64,000 bases of DNA from an uncultured Acidimicrobiales bacterium (GTDB taxonomy: Bacteria > Actinomycetota > Acidimicrobiia > Acidimicrobiales > SHLQ01), in the NCBI GenBank assembly GCA_937922235.1, contig CAKZVC010000001.1, positions 62,001-126,000 of the forward strand, written 5' to 3'. Shown here piece after piece: positions 8,717 to 19,041 of this stretch. Made by a program: the position numbers and the translations under genes. How positions within the stretch are numbered: the first letter of the stretch is position 1; each line of letters opens with the position of its first letter. The notes beneath the pieces were generated by a model. It saw only the letters and a program-made list of their open reading frames with translations, was not told the DNA's origin and searched no databases.

Positions 8717-10277
8717 GGCCCCACGGGCAGGCATACAACGGGTTCTCGCACTCTGGGTTCAGGACTGGCCTGTCGTCGCAGCTGGCATCTCTGCGGGTGA
8801 GCCCGGCGCAGTGCTCCACGCCAACCGGGTCGTGGCCTCCTCAGAAGCCGCACGGATGATGGGGGTCGTCCGGGGGATACGGCGCCGTGAAGCCCAAGCC
8901 CGATGCCCCGAACTCCTCCTGGCCGAACGCGACCTTGCCGGCGAAGCCCGAGCCTTCGAGGCCATCGCCGCGGCTGTCGAAGTGTTCACGCCCCGTCTCG
9001 AGCTCACCCAATCTGGCACCTGCGTGTTCCCAACGATTGGCCCGTCGCGCTACTTCGGCGGCGACAAGTCACTTGCCGAACAGATCTTCATCGCGGTCGA
9101 AGACGTGCTCGATGGTCGGACGAGCTGCCACATCGGTATTGCCGACGGTGTCTTCGCCGCCCGGCTCGCTGCCCGAGTGCGAGCCATCGGCCCATGCATC
9201 ATCGAACCGGGAGGCACCCCTGAGTTCCTCGCGCCGCTCCCGATCACCGTGCTCGATCAACCCGACCTCACCGACGTGCTCCGCCGGCTCGGGTTGCTGA
9301 CCCTCGGCGCCTTCGCCGCGCTCGACCCCCGTGACGTCCTCGGTCGATTCGCCGCAGTCGGGCTCGCAGCACACCAGCGGGCATCGGGAACCAGTGACCA
9401 ACGAGTCGAAGCCCTCGACCCGCCAGAAGACATGGCTGTCTCCCTGGTGCTCGAACCCCCGCTCGACCGGATCGACCGGGTGGCGTTCTCGGCCCGACAG
9501 CTCGCCCTCGAGCTCGAAGCCAAACTCCAACGCCGTGGCGCAGCCTGCAGCCGCATGACCATCGAAGCCGAAAGTGAAAACGGCGAACGGTTCGTTCGCG
9601 GATGGCGCCATGAAGGCGCTCTGTCGGTCGCAGCGATGACCGACAGAGTTCGCTGGCAACTCGACGGATGGCTGAACGCGTCTCCATCGATTCGGCCATC
9701 GGGTGGGCTGAGCCTGCTTGTGCTCCGCCCCGAAGACCTCATCCCGGCCACCGGTCGCCAACTTGGGTTTTGGGGAGGCGAAACCGAAGCCGACCAACGC
9801 GTTGGCCGGGCCGTGGCCCGCCTCGAAGCCCTGGTCGGGGCCGACAACGTTCAAGTCGCCGAGTGGCGAGGTGGCCGCGAACCCGACGACCAGATTCGAC
9901 TGTTGCCCGCAGGCACGGTCGAGCTCGGTGGGCGGCAACTTTCGCTGCTCGACGAACGCCCATGGCCCGGGCAGCTGCCAGCACCGTCGCCAGTTGAGCT
10001 CTTCGCCGAACGAACCATCGCCGTTGTCGACGCCGAGGGGGTGGCCATCACCGTGTCGGGGCGAGGTGAACTGTCGGGGGAGCCCGCCCAAATATGTCAG
10101 GACGGACGCACCTGGAAACCAGTGGTTGCCTGGGCTGGGCCATGGCTTCTCGACGAACGCTGGTGGGACCCAGAACGAGCCCGGAGGCGCGCCCGTTTTC
10201 AGCTCGTCGACGACGATGGGCACGCCGTTCTGGCGTACGTCCAGCAAGGTCGTTGGTGGCTGGCTGGGACGTATTGA
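8640..10277 (+). CDS. imuB: ImuB, Y-family polymerase-like mutasome protein
   Basis: VLALWVQDWPVVAAG...GVVRGIRRREAQARCPELLLAERD...; overlaps imuA'; exact start uncertain. Confidence 0.8.
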   Translation: MTLKRLIVKLPSLTMTLDQRLFPLAKAPRAGIQRVLALWVQDWPVVAAGISAGEPGAVLHANRVVASSEAARMMGVVRGIRRREAQARCPELLLAERDLAGEARAFEAIAAAVEVFTPRLELTQSGTCVFPTIGPSRYFGGDKSLAEQIFIAVEDVLDGRTSCHIGIADGVFAARLAARVRAIGPCIIEPGGTPEFLAPLPITVLDQPDLTDVLRRLGLLTLGAFAALDPRDVLGRFAAVGLAAHQRASGTSDQRVEALDPPEDMAVSLVLEPPLDRIDRVAFSARQLALELEAKLQRRGAACSRMTIEAESENGERFVRGWRHEGALSVAAMTDRVRWQLDGWLNASPSIRPSGGLSLLVLRPEDLIPATGRQLGFWGGETEADQRVGRAVARLEALVGADNVQVAEWRGGREPDDQIRLLPAGTVELGGRQLSLLDERPWPGQLPAPSPVELFAERTIAVVDAEGVAITVSGRGELSGEPAQICQDGRTWKPVVAWAGPWLLDERWWDPERARRRARFQLVDDDGHAVLAYVQQGRWWLAGTY

Positions 10278-10301
10278 GGCGCGCTCGCTAGGGTCAGTGT
10301 T

Positions 10302-10793
10302 ATGAGTGAAGAACGCGAGAATCTCGACTGGGCGACCTACGGCACTGCCGCTCGAGAATTGGCCAAGCTAGTAGCCGATGATGGCTATCGTCCCGACATC
10401 ATTTTGGCGATTGCACGCGGCGGCCTCTTCGTTGCGGGTTCGCTCGGATATGCCCTTTCGGTCAAGAACCTCTACGTCATGAACGTCGAGTTCTACACCG
10501 GTGTCGACGAGCGCCTCGACGTGCCAACGACGTTGCCTCCGTACCTCGACAAGTTCGACCTCACCGACTCGAAGGTCCTCATTGCCGACGACGTTGCTGA
10601 CACCGGCCACACACTCCGCCACGTCTTCGACTTCTGCAGCGACGTCGTGGGCGACGTGCGCTCGGCATGTCTCTACGAGAAGCCTCACTCGCTCATCAAA
10701 TGTGAATACGTCTGGAAGCGCACCGACCAGTGGATTGAGTTCCCCTGGTCGACCGAACCTCCACTGGTTTCCGGCGGAACGCTGGACGCCTAA
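10302..10793 (+). CDS. Phosphoribosyltransferase
   Basis: DIILAIARGGLFVAGSLGYAL...KVLIADDVADTGHTLRHV. Confidence 0.8.
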   Translation: MSEERENLDWATYGTAARELAKLVADDGYRPDIILAIARGGLFVAGSLGYALSVKNLYVMNVEFYTGVDERLDVPTTLPPYLDKFDLTDSKVLIADDVADTGHTLRHVFDFCSDVVGDVRSACLYEKPHSLIKCEYVWKRTDQWIEFPWSTEPPLVSGGTLDA

Positions 10794-11596
10794 TGACAAT
10801 CATTCGTGTGCCGGCATCGTCGGCAAACCTTGGCCCGGGCTTTGACGTGCTCGGCATGGCCATCGATCGCTACCTCGAAGTCGAGTTCGCCGAAGAAGGC
10901 ATTGGTAGCCCCGATCATCTCACGATGCGGGTGTTCCAGCAGTTCGGCGGAACCGGTGGTTTGAAGATCTCCTCCACCATCCCGCCAGCGCGTGGCATGG
11001 GCTTCTCTGGTGCTGCTCGAGTTGCCGGCCTGCTTGCAGCTGCGGTGCAGAAGGGCTCGACCCTCGAAGAATGCCGACGCTGGCTCTTCCTCGAAGCAAC
11101 CGAACTCGAAGGTCACCCCGACAACGTTGCACCATCGGTCTTTGGTGGCGTCACTGTGGCTGTTGGCGACCGCGTCGAGCAAGTTCCGGTCGGTATGCAG
11201 GCAACCGTCGTGTTGTGGATCCCCGACACGCTGTCGGGCACGAAAGAATCACGAGGCAAGCTGCCCAAGCAGGTCTCGATGGAAGACGCGGTCTTCAACA
11301 TGGGCCGCACCGCAATGTTCATTGCCGCACTCACGAACGGCGATACCGACCTGCTCGGATTCGCAACTGAAGATCGTCTGCATCAGGAAGTTCGCTTGGC
11401 GTCACTTCCCGACACCGCCGCCGCAATCGAAGCGGCCAAGAACGCCGGAGCCTGGTGCTCGTGGTTGTCTGGCAGTGGTCCAACCGCCGCTGCGCTATGT
11501 GAGCCCTCGCAAGCTGAAGCGGTGGCGGCGGCATTGCCGGAAGGCGCCGAGATCAGCATCAGTCATATCGACATGCGAGGAGCGGTCTGCGAGTGA
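10793..11596 (+). CDS. thrB: Homoserine kinase (GHMP family)
   Basis: VPASSANLGPGFDVLGMAID...PPARGMGFSGAARVAGLLAA. Confidence 0.8.
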   Translation: MTIIRVPASSANLGPGFDVLGMAIDRYLEVEFAEEGIGSPDHLTMRVFQQFGGTGGLKISSTIPPARGMGFSGAARVAGLLAAAVQKGSTLEECRRWLFLEATELEGHPDNVAPSVFGGVTVAVGDRVEQVPVGMQATVVLWIPDTLSGTKESRGKLPKQVSMEDAVFNMGRTAMFIAALTNGDTDLLGFATEDRLHQEVRLASLPDTAAAIEAAKNAGAWCSWLSGSGPTAAALCEPSQAEAVAAALPEGAEISISHIDMRGAVCE

Positions 11597-12774
11597 CCGC
11601 CGGCGATACCGAGAAGCTTCTCGACGACACCGAGAACTGGTTCGTCCACATCGGTATCCCACACTTCATCGACGACTTCACTGCCTCTGAAGACGTCTGG
11701 ACTCGAGCAGTCGGCTTTCTCAGCGCCGTGTTCTTGTTGGAGCTGTTCTTCACCTTCGGCAACGAGTTCAGTGGCTGGTATCAAGCAGGCGTGTTTATCG
11801 CCGGCGTGGCGCTCGCAGTTGGCGGCATCGTGGTGGTGAACCGATACCGGGGTCGAAGCAACTTCGCTCGTCCCGACGACATCGGCCCGGCCGAGCTGGC
11901 GCTGTTCGTTCTGATCCCGCCCTTCTTGGCGCTCCTCGGTGGGCACAACACGATGGTCGAGTTCGTTGGTGTGGTCGTCTTGAACCTGGCGATCCTGTTG
12001 CTGGTGTACGTCGTCGTGTCGTGGGGCCTGTTTGCGATGGCCCGTTGGGGAATCGCAACTATGTGGTCGCACCTGACCCAGGTCGCACAGCTACTCGGCA
12101 GCATCCTGCCGCTGATGCTGCTGTTCTCGGCGTTCCTCTTCTTGAACGCCGAGATCTGGCAGGTCGTCAACGACTTCCCGCCGGTGCTCTTCTCGATCGT
12201 GCTCGGAGCGCTCGCGGCGATTGCACTCGTGTTTCTCACGGGAGCAATGACCGGTTCGATTCAGAACCTTCGGTTCTTCCAGCACTGGGAGCAGGTTGGC
12301 GCCGAGCTCAGCGACACCCCATTGCACGAGTGCGACACGTCGTCGTTCCCTGGTGCACCCGAACATGTCCCACTTGGACGAGCCGCTCGAACGAACGTGA
12401 CGCTGCGACTTGTCGTCGGCCTTGCCGTGCAGGTTCTTTTGGTCACCCTGTTGATCTTCGGGTTCTACGTGCTGTTCGGCATGCTCACCGTTCGCGAAGA
12501 CACCATGCTGCAATGGACCACCCTCGAGAAGGGCGCTTCCAGGCTGCAAGACGTCACGCTGCTTTCGTTCAACCTGGCGGGGCACCGCATCATCGTCACG
12601 ACGCTGCATCTGATCGCATCGGGTTTTGTGGCAGCGTTCAGTGGGTTGCAGTTTGCCGTGTCGCTTGTGACCGACGAGAGCTATACCGAAGAGTTCGTAG
12701 CTGAAAGCAACGCGGAGATCCGCAAAGCTCTTGCCGTTCGAGCTGCCTACCTGGAACTCGCTCGCTCGAACTAG
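11593..12774 (+). CDS. Integral membrane protein
   Basis: Multiple hydrophobic segments; ATGA-type overlap with thrB. Confidence 0.7.
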   Translation: MTAGDTEKLLDDTENWFVHIGIPHFIDDFTASEDVWTRAVGFLSAVFLLELFFTFGNEFSGWYQAGVFIAGVALAVGGIVVVNRYRGRSNFARPDDIGPAELALFVLIPPFLALLGGHNTMVEFVGVVVLNLAILLLVYVVVSWGLFAMARWGIATMWSHLTQVAQLLGSILPLMLLFSAFLFLNAEIWQVVNDFPPVLFSIVLGALAAIALVFLTGAMTGSIQNLRFFQHWEQVGAELSDTPLHECDTSSFPGAPEHVPLGRAARTNVTLRLVVGLAVQVLLVTLLIFGFYVLFGMLTVREDTMLQWTTLEKGASRLQDVTLLSFNLAGHRIIVTTLHLIASGFVAAFSGLQFAVSLVTDESYTEEFVAESNAEIRKALAVRAAYLELARSN

Positions 12775-13925
12775 CTGCCCACCTGAGCAACAAAGGTCGT
12801 GCCGGTGGTCGTGACGGTTGCGGTCTCTCCAGCAGCGAGCCACACAGCCTCGGTGGGGGAGATCGACAGCGTCGACGATCGATCTGCTACCAACGCCGTT
12901 CCGGTCACGGAAAGCACGATCGCTGGTCCGGTGACAGGCATCTCGGTCGTTACGCACGTCAGCACAAACTCGTCTGTCGATGTGCGGAACGTGCCGTCGT
13001 CAACTGGCGCACGGTCGGCTGACGTGATGTTCGGTGACAACACATCGAGCAGCGCGTCGACGTTGACATACTTGGGGGTGAGCCCGCCACGAAGCACGTT
13101 GTTGCTGTTGGCGGTGATCTCAACACCGAGGCCGCCAATGTAGGTGTGAAGAGTGCCGGCATCGACGAAGAGTCCTTCCCCAGGCTGCAAGTGAATTCGG
13201 TTCAACAACGCAGCGACCGCGATGCCAGCATCGTCGGGGTAGTGCGTGGCAACAGTGACGAGAAGACGGGCCTCGTCGAGCCAGTCGCGATCTGACGGGC
13301 CGATCGTGCCATCGACGTAGTCCGCTGCCGCCTCACCGATCGTCGTCACGATTTTCGCAACCTCGTCAGAGTCGTCAGCAGGTGGGGCGAGCAACCATCG
13401 AACGGCGGCCGCTGGGCCGTGCGAGATCACCCGTTGAGCGAGTGACTCGGCTCGCAGCGCTCGCAGAAGCGAGCTGGTCTCGCCCGGATCACGGAATCCA
13501 ATGAGCGCCTCGAACGGCGTAATCGCAACGATGAGCTCGGACCGGTGGCAACGATCCCGAAACGACCGGTTCGGTGCATGGAGGTCGATGCCATCGACCT
13601 CCTCCCGGGCAAATCCTGCACTCGCCTGAACAGCGGAGGGGTGGGCTTGGATACTGAGTGGTTTGTCGGCGGCAAGCAGCTTCAAGAGGAAGGGGAGTCG
13701 ACCCTCGAAGCGATCGGCAACATCTTCGCCAAGTTCCGCACTGGGGTCGATGTCGATCCGATCGAGAAGGGTTGAGCCGTCGGAAAGCGTCGATGGCGCG
13801 TCGGGATGAGCTCCGTACCAAACCTCGGCTTCGGGCTGAGTGGAGGAATCGAGGCCGCGAAGGTTCGCCAGTAGGGTTCGTGACCCCCAGTGATACAACT
13901 GCGTCGTTCCCGTCAGACGTTCCAT
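12771..13925 (-). CDS. manA: Mannose-6-phosphate isomerase, class I
   Basis: MERLTGTTQLYHWGS...AEVWYGAHPDAPSTL...LPFLLKLLAADKPLSIQAHPS; start moved in from the longer ORF. Confidence 0.85.
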   Translation of the reverse strand: MERLTGTTQLYHWGSRTLLANLRGLDSSTQPEAEVWYGAHPDAPSTLSDGSTLLDRIDIDPSAELGEDVADRFEGRLPFLLKLLAADKPLSIQAHPSAVQASAGFAREEVDGIDLHAPNRSFRDRCHRSELIVAITPFEALIGFRDPGETSSLLRALRAESLAQRVISHGPAAAVRWLLAPPADDSDEVAKIVTTIGEAAADYVDGTIGPSDRDWLDEARLLVTVATHYPDDAGIAVAALLNRIHLQPGEGLFVDAGTLHTYIGGLGVEITANSNNVLRGGLTPKYVNVDALLDVLSPNITSADRAPVDDGTFRTSTDEFVLTCVTTEMPVTGPAIVLSVTGTALVADRSSTLSISPTEAVWLAAGETATVTTTGTTFVAQVGS

Positions 13926-13945
13926 CGGTTGTTGAAACGGTGGCG

Positions 13946-14635
13946 CTAGGCCATGTCGCCGAGGCGCTGGCGTTGGCTTCCATCGTCGTTGAAGTTCACT
14001 GGGCTCAGCCAGTTTCGTAGCCGTCGACCAGCAAGCGTCCAGTCGGTATCGGTCATGCCGAACCAGGCTGAGTCGCGGTTGCGGCCCTTGTAGTGCGTCG
14101 ATTGGCGGAACGTGCCTTCGTAGGTGAAGCCGAGGCGTTCCGCAGTAGCCCGCGAACGAGCATTCAACGAATCGCACTTCCACTCGACCCGGCGGTAGCC
14201 CGTGCTGAAGGCGTGGTCGAGCAGGAGGTACAGGACTTCGGTCGACGCGGTGGTGCGCTGGAGGTGTGGCGAGAACGCAATCCACCCGATTTCGAGAACC
14301 CCGACATCGGCCTGCACGTTCAAGTACGACAGAAATCCGAACACCTCGCTGTCGATGACAACCGCATACGCCTGGGTGTTCGGCGCCTTGCTGAGCGCAT
14401 CGATCAACATCCCTAGATCGGCGGCGTCACCGAACGGGCCAAGCGGCATGTACGTCCACTGCTCATCCCCCGACTGCTTGAACGTATGGAACAGCGGAAT
14501 GCCGTGGCGAGAGCGCTGCAACGGTTCGAGGCGAACATGGTTTCCAGCGAGCTCTTTGTGTTCCGGAACAGGTGGCGGCACCCATCGGCCGAGGTCCTCG
14601 CCGATTGGTTGTCCGAATTCGTTGGTTCGTGCCAC
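13946..14635 (-). CDS. GNAT (RimJ/RimL-like) acetyltransferase
   Basis: VEWKCDSLNARSRATAERLGFTYEGTFRQ. Confidence 0.85.
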   Translation of the reverse strand: MARTNEFGQPIGEDLGRWVPPPVPEHKELAGNHVRLEPLQRSRHGIPLFHTFKQSGDEQWTYMPLGPFGDAADLGMLIDALSKAPNTQAYAVVIDSEVFGFLSYLNVQADVGVLEIGWIAFSPHLQRTTASTEVLYLLLDHAFSTGYRRVEWKCDSLNARSRATAERLGFTYEGTFRQSTHYKGRNRDSAWFGMTDTDWTLAGRRLRNWLSPVNFNDDGSQRQRLGDMA

Positions 14636-14660
14636 AGGCAGAAAGATAGCGTGACCCCTG

Positions 14661-15311
14661 ATGCATATCGATTTGAGTCACATCATTACCGACGGCATGA
14701 CCACCTATCCGGGGTTGCCAACACCTTCTATCGGGACGCATTTGTCGCGTGAGGCAGCAGAGGAGATCTACGGTCCGGGGATCACCTTCCAGATCGGACA
14801 GATCGAGATCTGCACGAACACCGGCACCTACATCGACGTGCCATTCCACCGATACGCCAACGGCCATGACCTCACCGAACTCGCCCTCGAACGTGTCGCT
14901 GGGGTACCGGCGGTGTGCATCGACCGCGTGGGTGTTCCCGAGATTGAGCTCACTGCCGACGAGCTCGCCGGTTGCGAGGGGATGGCCGTGCTGATCCGCA
15001 CCGACCACTCACTCATGTGGGGAACCGACGGCTACTTCGAGGGGCACCCGTACCTCACCGAGGCAGCTGCGGTTGCGCTTGTCGACGCAGGAGTTGCCTG
15101 CGTAGGAATCGACTCGCTGAACATCGACTCAACCGAGGGCGGTCAACGCCCAGTGCATTCGACGCTCTTAGCCAAGGACATCCCGATCGTCGAACATCTC
15201 ACGAACCTCGCAGCGCTGCCTGCTGACGGGTTCGCGTTCACAGCAGTGCCGCCGAAAATCTCTGGCGCAGGAACCTTCACCGTTCGAGCCTTCGGTACCG
15301 TTCGTTCCTAA
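14661..15311 (+). CDS. Cyclase family / kynurenine formamidase-like
   Basis: MHIDLSHIITDGMTTYPG...NTGTYIDVPFHRY. Confidence 0.8.
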   Translation: MHIDLSHIITDGMTTYPGLPTPSIGTHLSREAAEEIYGPGITFQIGQIEICTNTGTYIDVPFHRYANGHDLTELALERVAGVPAVCIDRVGVPEIELTADELAGCEGMAVLIRTDHSLMWGTDGYFEGHPYLTEAAAVALVDAGVACVGIDSLNIDSTEGGQRPVHSTLLAKDIPIVEHLTNLAALPADGFAFTAVPPKISGAGTFTVRAFGTVRS

Positions 15312-15337
15312 GCCCCCAGCGTCCCCTTCGGGGAGCG

Positions 15338-16294
15338 TTATGCGCCGCTGGCGTCGGTTACCCAGGTCCAGAGTTTGGTACGGCGCTCGGGGGTGTCGGT
15401 CGAGCGGGTCTTTCCGAGCTTGTGAATGCTCCGTTCCCGGCGGTCGTGCCAGAACTTGCCATTCGTCGATAGTGGCTCGTCATCGGCAGCGAGCCAGACA
15501 AGTGTGTCGGCCCCCTGTGCCGGCGTGCGCAAGATTGGTCCCATCACCTTCGCGAACCCTGGCAGCGCATCATCAACTCCCGGCGTGTCGGCCCAGCCGG
15601 GATGCAGCGCATGGAATGCAATCTGTGGGTGTTCGGCTGCCCACATCTCGTTGAGGGTGACCTGGGCGCGCTTTGCCCGGGCGTATTGCTCGGTGCCGTT
15701 GTACGTCGCTTCGGACATTTCTAGCTTCGAGACCGTAAGTCCCGCGCTGTACATGCCGCCCGACGACATCGTAAGTACTCGTGACCCTCCGGTTTGTGAC
15801 AGCCGGTCGATCAGCAAGCTCGTGAGAAGAAAGGGCCCCACGACTTGGCTGGCCACCGTTGCTTCGACCCCGGAAGGGGCAACACGGCGCTTGGCAGAAA
15901 GAGCACCAGCATTATGGATGAGGACATCGAGCCGATCGTGGCTCGCAAGCAACTCACTGGCCAAGGCCCGGACTTGATCGAGGTCGCCCATGTCGGCCAC
16001 AATCTGCGAGATGTTCTCGTTGCCGCTCGAGGCAATGAGCTCGCGAACAACGACCACGTTCTTCTCGGCTCGCCGTCCGTTGATGACTAGCGTCGCCCCG
16101 GATCGTGCGAGAACCCGAGCTGCAGCCAACCCAATTCCCGAAGTCGCACCAGTGAGCATCACGACCTTCCCCGTCAGGTCGTAGTCGCCAACTGGAGTCC
16201 AGCCTTCGGCGCGGCTTCGCACGTCGTAGCCAATCCGGGAGAAGCTGGGAACGATCGGTGCTTCGATCAGCGTGTCGAGGAGTTTCGAGAACAT
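15338..16294 (-). CDS. SDR family oxidoreductase
   Basis: LTGKVVMLTGATSGIGLAAARVLARSGA. Confidence 0.85.
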   Translation of the reverse strand: MFSKLLDTLIEAPIVPSFSRIGYDVRSRAEGWTPVGDYDLTGKVVMLTGATSGIGLAAARVLARSGATLVINGRRAEKNVVVVRELIASSGNENISQIVADMGDLDQVRALASELLASHDRLDVLIHNAGALSAKRRVAPSGVEATVASQVVGPFLLTSLLIDRLSQTGGSRVLTMSSGGMYSAGLTVSKLEMSEATYNGTEQYARAKRAQVTLNEMWAAEHPQIAFHALHPGWADTPGVDDALPGFAKVMGPILRTPAQGADTLVWLAADDEPLSTNGKFWHDRRERSIHKLGKTRSTDTPERRTKLWTWVTDASGA

Positions 16295-16296
16295 GA

Positions 16297-16755
16297 TCAG
16301 CGCTCGACCTTTACCCCGTCAAGGACCGACACGAGGCCGGCGGCAGCCTTGTCACCGATCTTGTTGAACGTCAGCTGAAAGATCGGGTCGGCAATGCCCA
16401 GTGCACCGTTCAGCGTCAGCTCGGCATCGTAGGTGACGATCGAACCTGTCCCGTCGCTAAGCTCGTCGGGGATCACGGTGACTTCATCCACCGACATCAG
16501 CTTGTCGCTCTTTGCGATCGCGACGTATCGGTTGGGTGCTTCGAACTCGGTGAGTTCGTAGCGAAGCGTCATCGTGCCGCCAACACTCTTTACCTCGATG
16601 TCGTATGCCGACCCGAGGGCGGGTTCCTCGCCGACCGCCAACGCAGCAGAAACAACACCTGGATCCCACTCGGCAAAGTTGGACAAATCGGCCATGTAAG
16701 CAAAGGCATCTTCGGGTGAGCGGGCAGTCCGGACAGAAACGACGTATCGAGCCAT
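16297..16755 (-). CDS. SRPBCC family protein
   Basis: SVRTARSPEDAFAYMADLSNFAEWDPGV. Confidence 0.8.
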   Translation of the reverse strand: MARYVVSVRTARSPEDAFAYMADLSNFAEWDPGVVSAALAVGEEPALGSAYDIEVKSVGGTMTLRYELTEFEAPNRYVAIAKSDKLMSVDEVTVIPDELSDGTGSIVTYDAELTLNGALGIADPIFQLTFNKIGDKAAAGLVSVLDGVKVER

Positions 16756-16847
16756 GTCCCGTTTCTACCCCGCCCAAGGTGAGCCCCACGGATCATTTGA
16801 GGCCGGATCGCTGTCTTTAGTTGCGCATTGATGGTAATGATTTTCGC

Positions 16848-18311
16848 ATGAGCGGAACCAAAAATGCGGATCTTGGGAGCGGAACTCAGGACCTCTGGCC
16901 CACATTCACAGCCGAGGTTGGACGAATTCGTCCATCCTCTCCATCAGCACTGACGTCAGCAACGGCTGACGACTCACTTCGCTCGCTTGTCGAGCAGCTT
17001 GTTGATGAGCGGCTTGCTGAAGCTGATGCCGAACGTCGCGAGCTCAAGAAGGAGTCACGCTGGATGGGAGTCCGCGTGCTCACCCTTGAGCAGACGTTGA
17101 AGAAGAGTCGCGAAGAGAACCAAGCCCTCTCGGACTATCTGCAGATCTGCTTTGACGAGATTCGCAGCCAAGACGATCGACTTTCGCCGAGGCTTGCCGC
17201 TCTCGAAGCGGAGACCCGGGCACTGTCCTCACGGGCGTCCAAGGTAGACGTCGATGCAATTGAGCTTCGGCAGGACACCAATGAGGCACTGTCGAAGATC
17301 GACGCCCTCGCCGCCGAGCTCTTTGAACTGATCTACGACGCGAAGTCACTCGCGGTTCAGGCCAGCGGTAACGCCGAGGCGGTTGCGCTTCAGGCCGACG
17401 AACTGGTGGTTGATCTCCGCGAAGCGCACGAACACGTCAGGTTGCTCGACAACCGGACGCAGACAATCTCCCACGAACTCGAAGAGACTGTAGAAGCTGC
17501 CGAGCTGATCGTTTCGGGACTTGCCGATGCAGCGGAAGCATCGACGATGGCGCAGGCCGCCGCAGAAAATGCCCGAGTCCACGCTGAAGGCGTTGCTGGC
17601 TTGTCCGACGAGCTTCGTGATGAGCTCGAACGCCGAACGACCGCGTTGCGTAAAGAGATCGCCAACAAGGTTGGCTCCGTCAAGAACGCTGGCCGCGACG
17701 AGTTGGATCTCGAGCTTGAAGAAGACGTGAAGAACGTCATGGAGCTTGCTGAAGAGGTTCGAGTTCTCGCCGAGAAGGCCAAGGCCCGTGCCGACTACGC
17801 CGCGGATTCATCCGATGAGGTTCGCGCTGACCTTGACCTGCAGGCTGAAGAACTTCGTCAGCTTGACGAGCGCTCAGCGGCGCTGCGCTCTGACCTCGAC
17901 AAGCGGACGAGCGCACTTCGCAACGACCTTCAGAAGCGCACGGATGCGCTTCGTGTCGATGTCGATGAGCAGACGGGCGAGTTGCGTGGCGACTTGGCCG
18001 AACGCACCGAGAGACTTCGTAGCGACCTCGACGAGCGCACGGCCGAACTTCGCGACAAGATCAATGATCGCCCGGTTGTTGAAGCCAACGATGCTGCAAT
18101 GCACGACCTTCGCAGTGAAGTTGCGGCATCGCTCGACGCCTTGAAGTCACGCGTTGACGACCGTCTCAATGGCTACGCCATTAGCTCGCTCGAAGCAGCG
18201 ATGGGGTCGGAAGACAAGCCTCGCAAGCGGTGGCACGCTCACCTTCGCCATGATGGCGACGATCGTGAGTCGACATTCGACGGGCCAAAGGCGCTACCAA
18301 CCGAAACCTGA
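16848..18311 (+). CDS. Long coiled-coil protein with 11-residue repeats
   Basis: LRSDLDKRTSA/LRNDLQKRTDA/LRVDVDEQTGE/LRGDLAERTER/LRSDLDERTAE. Confidence 0.7.
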   Translation: MSGTKNADLGSGTQDLWPTFTAEVGRIRPSSPSALTSATADDSLRSLVEQLVDERLAEADAERRELKKESRWMGVRVLTLEQTLKKSREENQALSDYLQICFDEIRSQDDRLSPRLAALEAETRALSSRASKVDVDAIELRQDTNEALSKIDALAAELFELIYDAKSLAVQASGNAEAVALQADELVVDLREAHEHVRLLDNRTQTISHELEETVEAAELIVSGLADAAEASTMAQAAAENARVHAEGVAGLSDELRDELERRTTALRKEIANKVGSVKNAGRDELDLELEEDVKNVMELAEEVRVLAEKAKARADYAADSSDEVRADLDLQAEELRQLDERSAALRSDLDKRTSALRNDLQKRTDALRVDVDEQTGELRGDLAERTERLRSDLDERTAELRDKINDRPVVEANDAAMHDLRSEVAASLDALKSRVDDRLNGYAISSLEAAMGSEDKPRKRWHAHLRHDGDDRESTFDGPKALPTET

Positions 18312-18903
18312 GCCTCGTTCGACCGAACACTACGCTCGGCGTTTAGTGCGCAGATCTCTCTCACGCTCGTTCGGAACTCTCGCGATCCTGGTGATCTTTG
18401 GTGGGCTCCTCCTGTTCACGAGAGATCGCGATCCGGTTGCTGATCTTGGTTGGGACGACAACTACTGGAGTCAGGTCGATAGTTTCGACGATGACCTGCC
18501 GGCTGTGCTTCCTGATGACATCACCACCGTGCAAGGCATTCGGGTTCACATCGAGATTGCCGACGACATCGACCACTTGCTGACTGCAGCCCGTGCTGAT
18601 GGCCTTGAGCTCGATGGTTACGGCTATCGAACCAACGACCAACAGATCGAGCTTCGCAAACGACACTGTGGCACGACCGACTTCGACATCTTCGAGAAGC
18701 GTGCGTCGGAGTGCAGTCCACCAACGGCTCGTCCGGGCTCGTCACGACACGAGCGTGGCAGGGCGATCGACTTCCGCTACAACGGCCGAACGATCAAGAG
18801 TCGGGACAGCGAAGCGTTTGTCTGGCTTGCCGAGAATGCAATCCAATTCGGCTTGGAGAACTTGCCGTCTGAGCCGTGGCATTGGAGCGTTGACGGCCGC
18901 TAG
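18250..18903 (+). CDS. Membrane-anchored VanY-like D-Ala-D-Ala carboxypeptidase (M15)
   Basis: TM segment LAILVIFGGLLLF; GYGYRTNDQQIELRKRHCG...SSRHERGRAIDF...PWHWSVDG. Confidence 0.7.
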   Translation: MMATIVSRHSTGQRRYQPKPEPRSTEHYARRLVRRSLSRSFGTLAILVIFGGLLLFTRDRDPVADLGWDDNYWSQVDSFDDDLPAVLPDDITTVQGIRVHIEIADDIDHLLTAARADGLELDGYGYRTNDQQIELRKRHCGTTDFDIFEKRASECSPPTARPGSSRHERGRAIDFRYNGRTIKSRDSEAFVWLAENAIQFGLENLPSEPWHWSVDGR

Positions 18904-18980
18904 TGGACCGGATGCGTTCGCTCTTCAGCGATGCTGGGGAGTGCAGGTGAACTGATGGTTTCTTGTGACGGAGTGTGGTT

Positions 18981-18998
18981 GTACCGAACGGTCGGTAC
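18981..18998. promoter_or_regulatory. TetR-type operator
   Basis: GTACCGAACGGTCGGTAC near-perfect dyad; 14 bp identical at 24547-24560. Confidence 0.6.
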
Positions 18999-19041
18999 AG
19001 TATTGATCAACATCCTAAATATCCACACAAGGAGCAAGAAC

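Noticed and set aside
9069-10247. 392-aa minus-strand ORF
   Set aside because: Antisense shadow of imuB in high-GC DNA; no recognizable domain
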